A stretch of DNA of 13,156 bases from Bacilli bacterium (lineage in GTDB: Bacteria; Bacillota_I; Bacilli_A; Izemoplasmatales; Hujiaoplasmataceae). The stretch is taken from NCBI GenBank assembly GCA_018400565.1, contig JAGYMP010000157.1:1-13156 (forward strand), written 5' to 3'. Made by a program: the position numbers and the translations under genes. Positions 7,935-13,156 of this stretch are shown here, piece after piece (the first letter of the stretch is position 1; each line of letters starts with the position of its first letter). The notes beneath the pieces were generated by a model. It saw only the letters and a list, made by a program, of their open reading frames with translations. It did not search any database and had not been told where the DNA came from.

Positions 7935-8246
7935 TCAGTCTGTTTTTTCGATGCGGTTGATGATCGTTTCCGCAAATGAACGATTGGTCACGGCAAACAC
8001 TTTATGGCCGCTTTTTCCCACGGCTTTATTAAGTTCATCTGCTGTGTATCGTTCAATCAACATAACATCATAATAACCGCATTTGTTTATGATCGTTTTT
8101 TTTGTGTTCTCTGATGCGTCATCTGCGATGATGACAAGTAAAGCCCGTTTGTTCCGAATGTGATTCAACACGGTTTCGGTGCCGGAAATCAACGCTCCGG
8201 CGCGTCTGGCGAGCCCGAGTATTCCGTGGATGGCATCAGGAATCAT
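7935..8246 (-). CDS. ylxQ: YlxQ, L7Ae-family K-turn RNA-binding protein
   Basis: A 103-residue L7Ae/L30e/S12e/Gadd45-family protein, typical of the Bacillota nusA-infB operon and expected to bind kink-turn RNA. The family pattern is visible: ILGLARRAGALISGTETVLNHIRNKRALLVIIADDASENTKKTI, with the GLARRAG and ADDAS segments that contact RNA, then GHKVFAVTNRSFAETI. ATG 8246 lies inside ylxR (11-base overlap) with a weak GGTGAG upstream, so translation is probably coupled. It ends in TGA 11 bases before infB. Confidence 0.93.
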   Translation of the reverse strand: MIPDAIHGILGLARRAGALISGTETVLNHIRNKRALLVIIADDASENTKKTIINKCGYYDVMLIERYTADELNKAVGKSGHKVFAVTNRSFAETIINRIEKTD

Positions 8247-8505
8247 CGCTCACCAGTCCAAAGAGCCGTTCATAAATGTCATCGGGGATGTCACAGGAAA
8301 GATGTCGGCTCAGGACACCGGTCTTCTTCGCTTTTTTGATGACGGTTTTGTCCCGGGAGACATATGCCCCCCTTCCGTTGGCTTTGCCCGTGGGATCGAT
8401 TTCAACCGTGCCACTTGGGGTACGGACCACACGAATCAATGCTTTCTTCGGCATGCGTTCATTTGTTATGATACATTTTCGCATCGGTGTTTTGTGTTTT
8501 TTCAC
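8236..8505 (-). CDS. ylxR: YlxR / RnpM, RNase P modulator and RNA-binding protein
   Basis: An 89-residue YlxR (DUF448) protein. It shows TPMRKCIITNERMPKKALIR, VEIDPTGKANGRGAYV (the family hallmark GRGAYV) and a C-terminal helix DDIYERLFGLV. In Bacillus subtilis this protein has been reported to bind RNase P RNA and renamed RnpM. I chose the GTG at 8505 because GAAGGTG precedes it by 6 bases and the homologous proteins begin with a short basic stretch before TPMRKC; a GTG at 8514 would fall within that ribosome binding site. It lies 22 bases after nusA and overlaps ylxQ by 11 bases. Confidence 0.93.
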   Translation of the reverse strand: MKKHKTPMRKCIITNERMPKKALIRVVRTPSGTVEIDPTGKANGRGAYVSRDKTVIKKAKKTGVLSRHLSCDIPDDIYERLFGLVSDDS

Positions 8506-8527
8506 GAGAATCACCTTCTATAGAAAA

Positions 8528-9592
8528 TCAGTAATCGATGCCCTCTGTTTCAGCATCGGTTTCGGATTTGATATCAATTTTCCAACCGCTCGACTGAACG
8601 GCCAATCGTGCGTTTTGACCCTTGCGTCCGATGGCAAGCGACAATTGATCGTCCGGAACGACCGCAATCGCGGCTTTTTCTTTTTCATCCGGCAACACAG
8701 CAACCGCACGGGCAGGCTGAATGGCATTGGAAACCAACTCAGCGGGATCATCACTGTATTTATACAAGTCAACCTTTTCGCCGTTCAACGAATCAATGAC
8801 TTCCTTGATGCGAATCCCGCCGCGTCCCAGACAGGCTCCGATCGGATCGACGTTGTCGTTGTTTGAATCCACACACACCTTGCAGCGTTTGCCGGGATCA
8901 CGGGCGATTCCCATGATTTCAACGACTCCCTCACGAATTTCCGGTACAGCCATTTCCATCAAGCGTTTGACAAGGTTGCGGTCTGTCCTGGACACGAAGA
9001 CTTTCGGGCCTTTCGTGGTCTGTTCGACCTTGGTGACGTAAACACGGATCCGGTTGCCCAGATACACGTCATCTTCGAAAAGGTCGCGTCTCGGAATTGA
9101 CGTCTCAACGCCATATCCCAAATCGAGTGTGACGAAATCTTTATTGATCTGCACGACTTCCGCGATGATCATTTCACCGATCTTCTCACTGAAGATCTCA
9201 TAATTGCGTTCGCGCTCAAGTTGTTTCAATCCCTGTGTTAAGATTTGCTTTGCGCTTGATGCGGCAATTCGGCCAAAATCCTTCGGTGTGACTTTCTTTT
9301 CGATCACATCACCGATTTTTGCGGATTTTTTGATCTTTTTCGCTTCTTCCAGTGTGATTTGCGTGCCGGGTTCGGCATCGAGATCGATTTCATCAACGAC
9401 CTCAAACGAAGCGACGATCAAGATCTCATCTTTCTCCTCATTGAAAATCACCTGTGCGTTTTGGTAGCCGTCATAATCTCTTTTGTAAGCATTCAAAAGT
9501 CCCCGGCCGAAGATATCCAATATCTTGTCTTTTGACACACCCCGGTCTTCTGCGACCTGGTCCAATGCTCTGAAAAATTCTTTGCTGATCAT
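8528..9592 (-). CDS. nusA: NusA, transcription termination/antitermination factor
   Basis: A 354-residue NusA (Bacillus 371), which binds RNA polymerase and nascent RNA and modulates pausing, termination and antitermination. The N-terminal polymerase-binding domain contains the GLLNAYKRDY region. S1 covers about residues 136-202 (GEMIIAEVVQINKDFVTLDLG). KH1 has GACLGRGGIRIKEV (GRGG 256-259), and KH2 has DDQLSLAIGRKGQNARLA (GRKG 322-325). The C-terminus, GWKIDIKSETDAETEGIDY, lacks the acidic repeats of proteobacterial NusA, as in Bacillota. ATG 9592 has AAAGGA 9 bases upstream; this overlaps the rimP stop codon. The unusual RDPGKRCKVCVDS contains two cysteines where RxPGxRxKVAV is usual. Confidence 0.97.
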   Translation of the reverse strand: MISKEFFRALDQVAEDRGVSKDKILDIFGRGLLNAYKRDYDGYQNAQVIFNEEKDEILIVASFEVVDEIDLDAEPGTQITLEEAKKIKKSAKIGDVIEKKVTPKDFGRIAASSAKQILTQGLKQLERERNYEIFSEKIGEMIIAEVVQINKDFVTLDLGYGVETSIPRRDLFEDDVYLGNRIRVYVTKVEQTTKGPKVFVSRTDRNLVKRLMEMAVPEIREGVVEIMGIARDPGKRCKVCVDSNNDNVDPIGACLGRGGIRIKEVIDSLNGEKVDLYKYSDDPAELVSNAIQPARAVAVLPDEKEKAAIAVVPDDQLSLAIGRKGQNARLAVQSSGWKIDIKSETDAETEGIDY

Positions 9593-9604
9593 GCTCTCAT
9601 TCCT

Positions 9605-10039
9605 TTATAGTTTGATTGCCAAGCGAATCATGGTGACATCATAATAACGGATGTGCAACATGTCGCGGTCGGTTTTTATTTTTAAAAGGTCTTCGTCAAA
9701 AGCGATCAATTGACCTTCATGTGTGCCTTCATATGTTTCCACGTGTACGAATTTACCCAAAGCATTTTGGATTTCGGTTTCATTCCTGAGTTCACGTTCG
9801 GCCCCTGATGACGTCACTTCAAAATTGTACGCACCGGGAAACGGATCCCATTCATCAAGCAACGGGTTTAACCGTTCAGAAACAGTTTCACAATCATCGA
9901 CGGTGATTCCGTCTTTGTGATCGATCAAAACGCTGAGCACATATTGGCCCTGTTGCTTCTTATAATCCATGTCATATAAATAATAGCCGATCGCATCGAT
10001 TTCTTTGGCAATGCGTTTCTTTAATTCATCGAGTTTCAT
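9605..10039 (-). CDS. rimP: RimP, 30S ribosome maturation factor
   Basis: A 144-residue RimP (YlxS), needed for early assembly of the 30S head. The N-terminal domain opens KLDELKKRIAKEIDAIGYYLYDMDYKK and shows YVLSVLIDHKDGITVDDCETVSERL. The conserved linker is YNFEVTSSGAERELRNE (the SxPGxxRPL equivalent, here SSGAEREL). The C-terminal Sm-like domain carries VHVETYEGTHEGQLIAFDEDLLKIK. AAGAGG precedes the ATG at 10039 by 6 bases. The first in-frame ATG (10045) directly abuts AAGAGG, so it is an unlikely start. It is the first gene of the nusA operon. The ribosome binding site sits in a potential hairpin (see leader). Confidence 0.93.
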   Translation of the reverse strand: MKLDELKKRIAKEIDAIGYYLYDMDYKKQQGQYVLSVLIDHKDGITVDDCETVSERLNPLLDEWDPFPGAYNFEVTSSGAERELRNETEIQNALGKFVHVETYEGTHEGQLIAFDEDLLKIKTDRDMLHIRYYDVTMIRLAIKL

Positions 10040-10045
10040 GTTCAT

Positions 10046-10081
10046 CCTCTTTTCATAGAAAAGAGAGGGCGCGACCCTCTC
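10046..10081 (-). promoter_or_regulatory. rimP leader: terminator-like hairpin overlapping an SD-sequestering hairpin
   Basis: In the minus-strand transcript GAGAGGG (10081-10075) pairs perfectly with CCCTCTC (10069-10063) around TCGCG, then TTTTC follows, which is a short intrinsic terminator. The next segment CTCTTTTC (10065-10058) pairs perfectly with GAAAAGAG (10054-10047) around TAT. The second stem contains most of the rimP ribosome binding site AAGAGG (10051-10046). The two stems share three bases (10065-10063). The first hairpin can end read-through from the methyltransferase-acetyltransferase unit, but it also lies downstream of the rimP promoter and so could attenuate the operon. 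That function is inferred. Confidence 0.55.
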
Positions 10082-10103
10082 AGTACTGTCTTATGCATAA
10101 AAT

Positions 10104-10132
10104 ATTATAACATACACCCGCGTTCAAAGCAA
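10104..10132 (-). promoter_or_regulatory. Predicted sigma-A promoter of the rimP-nusA-infB operon
   Basis: TTGCTT (10132-10127), a 17-base spacer ending in TGT (extended -10), and TATAAT (10109-10104). Transcription should begin near 10097, giving a leader of nearly 60 bases before the rimP ATG. The -35 box sits 3 bases after the acetyltransferase stop codon. Confidence 0.7.
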
Positions 10133-10135
10133 GCA

Positions 10136-10432
10136 TCAGTCCTTGGTTTTTGTCTTGACATTAATGACGATATCCTGATATTCCGGATGTTTTTTGAACC
10201 AATCTATCGCATACGGGCATTTGGCGACGATTTGTTTATCCTGCTCTTTGATGCGGTCATATGCCATCTTCATCAACCTTGATGCAAGACCTTCTCCCCT
10301 GAGTGATTCATCCACATACACATGGTCGATGTCCGTGCGCTTGTCATCCCTTTTCGGCATGGTCACTTCGGCCATGAGTCGCTGGTTGTCATCAGTGGAG
10401 TAAATCCGTTCATCCTCGTACACAAATTCCAT
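10136..10432 (-). CDS. Small GNAT-family N-acetyltransferase (YjdJ-like)
   Basis: A 98-residue minimal GNAT-type protein of the short GCN5-related class (YjdJ/YidJ-like). It shows the acetyl-CoA-binding strand and loop HVYVDESLRGEGLASRLM (R/Q-x-x-G-x-G/A pattern) and the characteristic tail VAKCPYAIDWFKKHPEYQDI, with the CPY and HPEY motifs of this class. The substrate is unknown. ATG 10432 has AAAGGAG about 8 bases upstream, and begins 1 base after the methyltransferase TGA, so the two are coupled. It is cytosolic, with no signal or membrane segment. Stop TGA is 3 bases before the rimP promoter. Confidence 0.88.
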   Translation of the reverse strand: MEFVYEDERIYSTDDNQRLMAEVTMPKRDDKRTDIDHVYVDESLRGEGLASRLMKMAYDRIKEQDKQIVAKCPYAIDWFKKHPEYQDIVINVKTKTKD

Positions 10433-10433
10433 G

Positions 10434-11162
10434 TCATTTCTCCTTTCTTTCGTAAAGACGATGCATGATGATTCCTCCGGCAACGGCCACATTCAATGAC
10501 TCGGCCCCGGTAATGTCGATGGAAAGGATATCATCAGCGGAGCGTAAAAGGCTGTCTTTCACTCCGGCTCCCTCGTTTCCGAGCAAAAGAGCGACACGTT
10601 CATCTTTCGAAGGCTTGATCGAAGAAAGCGGTTCGCCCTTATTGACATCAGTCCCATAGACATGAAATCCATTTTCATGATGTTGCAAAAATGATACGAG
10701 CGACATTTTCTTCATATTGAGCTTGAAGATGGTTCCCTGTGTGGCCCGCACCACTTTCGGATTATACACATCGACACATTCATCAAGAACGATGTTTTCG
10801 AATCCAAAGGCTTTTGCGCTTCTCAGCAACGTTCCTATGTTGCCGGGATCCTGAATGTGGTCTAACAGCAAATAATCACCCGATGAAAAATCATCGGTTC
10901 GTTTCAGACAGACCGCCATCACACCCTGGGGACTCATGACATCACTGAGGGAGGAAAAAACGGTGTCTGAAACCAATAGTTTCCTCGGAAAATCAACATC
11001 CGCGTCTTCTGTGTGAATCACCTGCTCACAGACACCGGCTTCAATCGCCTCTTCGACGAGATGATGCCCCTCCACCAAAAACGCTTGTTGCTTGTCACGG
11101 TGTTTTTTTTGTTTTAGCTTCCTGAGAGCTTTGATCTTGTTGTTGTCTGTCGACTCAATCAC
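10434..11162 (-). CDS. SpoU/TrmH-family RNA 2'-O-ribose methyltransferase (YsgA-like)
   Basis: A 242-residue SpoU (SPOUT) methyltransferase that would transfer a methyl group from S-adenosylmethionine to a ribose 2'-OH in rRNA or tRNA; the exact site cannot be told. The N-terminal substrate-binding domain includes LKQKKHRDKQQAFLVEGHHLVEEAI. The catalytic domain carries the three family motifs: HIQDPGNIGTLLRSAKAFG (N and R), LLLGNEGAGV, and IDITGAESLNVAVAGGIIMHRL. Length and layout match Bacillus YsgA. I chose the GTG at 11162, with GGGAG 8 bases upstream; the TTG at 11177 falls at the predicted transcription start. First gene of a two-gene unit with the acetyltransferase. Confidence 0.92.
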   Translation of the reverse strand: MIESTDNNKIKALRKLKQKKHRDKQQAFLVEGHHLVEEAIEAGVCEQVIHTEDADVDFPRKLLVSDTVFSSLSDVMSPQGVMAVCLKRTDDFSSGDYLLLDHIQDPGNIGTLLRSAKAFGFENIVLDECVDVYNPKVVRATQGTIFKLNMKKMSLVSFLQHHENGFHVYGTDVNKGEPLSSIKPSKDERVALLLGNEGAGVKDSLLRSADDILSIDITGAESLNVAVAGGIIMHRLYERKEK

Positions 11163-11182
11163 TGCATCATCTCCCAATTATC

Positions 11183-11191
11183 ATTATACCA
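11183..11191 (-). promoter_or_regulatory. Predicted extended -10 promoter of the methyltransferase unit
   Basis: TGGTATAAT on the minus strand (TATAAT at 11188-11183) continues into GAT, identical to the uvrC promoter over TGGTATAATGAT. No -35-like hexamer is present at 16-18 bases, because that stretch is the T tract and stem of the preceding terminator. The TGn extension may compensate. Confidence 0.6.
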
Positions 11192-11192
11192 C

Positions 11193-11231
11193 AAAAAGAA
11201 AACGGCGCCACCGTTTTGCGGATGGCGCCGT
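11193..11231 (-). terminator. Rho-independent terminator of the repeat-protein gene
   Basis: On the minus strand ACGGCGCCA (11231-11223) pairs perfectly with TGGCGCCGT (11210-11202), and CCG/CGG in the loop can extend the stem. A T-rich tail TTTTCTTTTT runs to 11193. It lies about 40 bases after the stop of the upstream gene. Confidence 0.92.
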
Positions 11232-11270
11232 GAACCCTGTGTTCACAATGAATCTTTCACAAAGATACGG

Positions 11271-13156
11271 TTAGCTTGTCGGTGTGACATCGGGAATGAG
11301 TCCCATGGCCTGTGTCCCGTCATCGTATATGACAAAGACGGCGGTGTATGTCCCGGGGAAATAAGCGACCGGATTGTTGTTCCAATCGCCGCTCGTGTAC
11401 ATGATGTCATCTTCCGTGCCCAGGGTGCCGTCCGGACCGGCATCAAAAACCGTCTCGGAAGCCATTTCGACATACGGCGGTATGAACAAGTTGTCCGGAG
11501 TGAGATTCAAGACTTCCCCACTTTCGGCTGAAGGAAACCATAGGATGTCATAATCCTCATCGCTGAATACCACCTTGAATGTCAGGCTGCCGCTCATGGT
11601 CGTGTTTGTGCCGTCGATAATGTAATGCTCGTCCCAACCGGCGATTTCATCATACAAGGTAACCTCATCAACATAAACTTCGCCGGCCCCCTCGAGTTGA
11701 TCCGAAATCGGTAATAAACGGCTGTCGCTGTAATCGGTCACGAGTTTCATGCGGGCCGACTCAGTGCCGATACCTCCATACCAGTCATTGAAATAACCAA
11801 CGGTGTAGTAACCGACCTCTTCGCCCGGTACGGGACCATAACCTTCAGCCGGCAATAAACCCATGGCTTTCGTACCGTCATCGTATTCCACGAAAATGGC
11901 AATATAGGTACCGGCTTCGTAAGCGACGGGATTGTCATTCCATGTTCCCGAGGTGTAGACTATGTCATCCTCCGTACCCAGGGTGCCATCGGCACCGGGA
12001 TCGGTGTACGTGTCAAGGGGAGTCTCCGAAAATGTCGGTATGTACAAATAATCGGGGGTCAGATTGATCATCGCACCGCTCTCGGGAGACTGAGCCCACC
12101 AATTGATGATCGATGAATCATCAATGTCCGTGCGGATGATTTTCAATGTCTGATTCCCGTCAAAAACATAAATTTCGCCGTCAATCAGATAAGAGAGCGT
12201 CCAGCCGGCTTCATCGCCGGGCAATGTGATTTCGTTGACATACACATGTTTTGCATCAACGAGTTGCTCACTGATTGGGGAAACACGGTAATCATAAATG
12301 TCAAATACCGGTTCCATCTGGGAATATCCATCGTTGATTCCGCCATCCCAACCATTGTACTGTCCAACGGTATAATATGCATGATCTTCATCGAAATAAA
12401 GATAAGGTGTTTCGCCGCCGGTTTCAAGACCGAAAAATGTGTAATAATCATAAAGGGCATCATTCAGGGCAGTGATGGCATTTTTGTCCTCGGGCGTCAA
12501 TTCTTCATGGGATGCGGGAGTGATGGCATCGACTACGAAAATCTGATCGATGAGCGCATCGATGATTGATTTGCCTTCGGCGATTGCGGCATCGATTTCT
12601 GTCTGATCGGTCAAGCCCCCCTTGGTGGTCACGTGAGCTTCCAGATACGCTTCAATGAAAGTATCGTGATCCCCGGCATCAACCTGCATCAGCAAGCCGC
12701 CGTAAACCGCGGTCAATGCTTCCACGTCATCCAAGACAACCATCGGATCGGTCTCATGGGGATCCATGAAACCCCAACGGTAGATGACATCATCGTAGTA
12801 TCCGAGATCACCCGGTGACAACGACGTGATGGAAGACTCAAGCTCCGGGATGGCCGCAATCAGGGATGTCTCCAAAAGATCAACGTTTGCCGGGTCGGAC
12901 AGGAATGCGACCCATACGGTGGATTGTGGGGCGGCCATGTAACTTTCTTTGTCCAGATGGATGTTGATGAAATGGTCAACCATGACATCCGTCGTAAATC
13001 CCGTCGCGGAAAGCCCCGCCACGTAATCCCTTAAACTCTGCAAAGAACCGATATACCAGGGATTGTGGAACATCGTGTCGTACTCAAACAGTAACAGATA
13101 ATACAGCATTTCCTCATCGGTCTCACCGAAGATGGTTTTCAAATCCTCGATTTTCG
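11271..13156 (-). CDS. Probable exported acidic protein with two tandem FNxW-type repeats (5' end outside window)
   Basis: The frame stays open to base 13156, so 628 codons are visible and the N-terminus (and any signal peptide) is missing. Residue 1 below is the TTG at 13142, which is not a real start. Residues 1-240 are acidic and helix-rich and are not recognised. Two repeats follow: 256-431 and 445-617. Each opens YYTVGxxNxWxGG, contains PISxQL, VYVxEx(T)L, AGW, NLTPDxLxIP, then D-x-G-x-DGTLGTEDDI, YTSGxWNxNPVAY, and closes GTYxAxFVxYDDGTxAMGL(L/I)P. Cysteine is absent and Asp/Glu are abundant, both typical of exported proteins. GxDGTLGTEDD looks like a calcium-binding loop, and VGxFNxW recalls carbohydrate-binding beta-sandwiches; both are inferences. 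There is no LPxTG or terminal membrane segment; the end is PDVTPTS. It is followed by a strong terminator. Confidence 0.8.
   Translation of the reverse strand, partial: KIEDLKTIFGETDEEMLYYLLLFEYDTMFHNPWYIGSLQSLRDYVAGLSATGFTTDVMVDHFINIHLDKESYMAAPQSTVWVAFLSDPANVDLLETSLIAAIPELESSITSLSPGDLGYYDDVIYRWGFMDPHETDPMVVLDDVEALTAVYGGLLMQVDAGDHDTFIEAYLEAHVTTKGGLTDQTEIDAAIAEGKSIIDALIDQIFVVDAITPASHEELTPEDKNAITALNDALYDYYTFFGLETGGETPYLYFDEDHAYYTVGQYNGWDGGINDGYSQMEPVFDIYDYRVSPISEQLVDAKHVYVNEITLPGDEAGWTLSYLIDGEIYVFDGNQTLKIIRTDIDDSSIINWWAQSPESGAMINLTPDYLYIPTFSETPLDTYTDPGADGTLGTEDDIVYTSGTWNDNPVAYEAGTYIAIFVEYDDGTKAMGLLPAEGYGPVPGEEVGYYTVGYFNDWYGGIGTESARMKLVTDYSDSRLLPISDQLEGAGEVYVDEVTLYDEIAGWDEHYIIDGTNTTMSGSLTFKVVFSDEDYDILWFPSAESGEVLNLTPDNLFIPPYVEMASETVFDAGPDGTLGTEDDIMYTSGDWNNNPVAYFPGTYTAVFVIYDDGTQAMGLIPDVTPTS
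11292..11810 (-). repeat. Second protein-coding tandem repeat (about 173 residues)
   Basis: This copy covers residues 445-617 of the repeat protein. It aligns end to end with the copy at 11850-12377. The last 60 residues are the best conserved, including GTLGTEDDI and YDDGTxAMGL. Conservation is visible in DNA as well, e.g. CCCAGGGTGCC recurs at about 11419 and 11978 on the plus strand. Confidence 0.85.
11850..12377 (-). repeat. First protein-coding tandem repeat (about 176 residues)
   Basis: This copy covers residues 256-431 of the repeat protein and begins YYTVGQYNGWDGG. It is separated from the second copy by a short linker rich in Gly/Pro (YGPVPGEEVG). Confidence 0.85.

Noticed and set aside
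11230..11246. GTGAAC/GTTCAC hairpin beside the repeat-gene terminator
   Set aside because: A short 6-bp stem without its own T tract, sharing bases with the stronger terminator stem; probably incidental.
1..13156. TGA read as tryptophan (Mycoplasma code)
   Set aside because: At least six genes end at TGA in positions matching family C-termini and close to the next gene's start.
11271..13156. Repeat protein as a horizontally acquired element
   Set aside because: No transposase, integrase, tRNA or flanking repeats are seen, and base composition by eye is like that of the neighbours.
1..13156. CRISPR array, tRNA/rRNA genes, insertion sequences or defence genes
   Set aside because: No regularly spaced short repeats, no cloverleaf or rRNA-like segments, and every gene longer than 80 codons fits a housekeeping family except the repeat protein.

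Overview
The window looks like a low-complexity, housekeeping stretch of a Bacillota/Mollicutes-type chromosome. The reasons are the Bacillus-like rimP-nusA-ylxR-ylxQ-infB-rbfA operon, an RNase J1-type nuclease, Bacillus-like UvrC and PriA, strong AGGAGG/GGTGG-type ribosome binding sites and consensus sigma-A promoters. TGA is a normal stop here (nusA, ylxR, ylxQ, rbfA, the acetyltransferase and the methyltransferase all end in TGA), so this is not the TGA=Trp code of Mycoplasma. Base composition by eye is in the mid-40s % G+C. A lineage near Acholeplasmatales/Izemoplasmatales or a deep Bacillota group is my guess, not something the sequence proves.

Layout. (1) 1-1055, minus: the first 351 codons of priA, running off the left edge. 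(2) 1056-1216: divergent promoter region for priA and rnjA. (3) 1217-2896, plus: ribonuclease J, ending at a strong hairpin terminator. (4) 2953-5619, minus: uvrC, followed immediately by a DEDDh 3'-5' exonuclease with an unfamiliar N-terminal extension; these converge on rnjA. (5) 5667-10132, minus: the translation/transcription operon rimP, nusA, ylxR (rnpM), ylxQ, infB, rbfA, with its own promoter, a leader containing two overlapping hairpins, and an intrinsic terminator after rbfA. (6) 10136-11191, minus: a two-gene unit of a SpoU-type RNA 2'-O-methyltransferase and a small GNAT acetyltransferase, with its own promoter. (7) 11193-13156, minus: an intrinsic terminator and the C-terminal 628 codons of an acidic, cysteine-free, probably exported protein with two tandem repeats of about 175 residues; its start is beyond the right edge.

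Taken together, most of the window serves RNA metabolism and translation (RNase J, NusA, IF-2, RbfA, RimP, YlxR, YlxQ, the methyltransferase, possibly the exonuclease), plus DNA repair and replication restart (UvrC, PriA). No mobile element, CRISPR array, tRNA, rRNA or defence system is visible. The parts least explained by known families are the repeat protein at the right end, the N-terminal 108 residues of the exonuclease, and the hairpin pair in the rimP leader. No intergenic stretch exceeds 300 bases.
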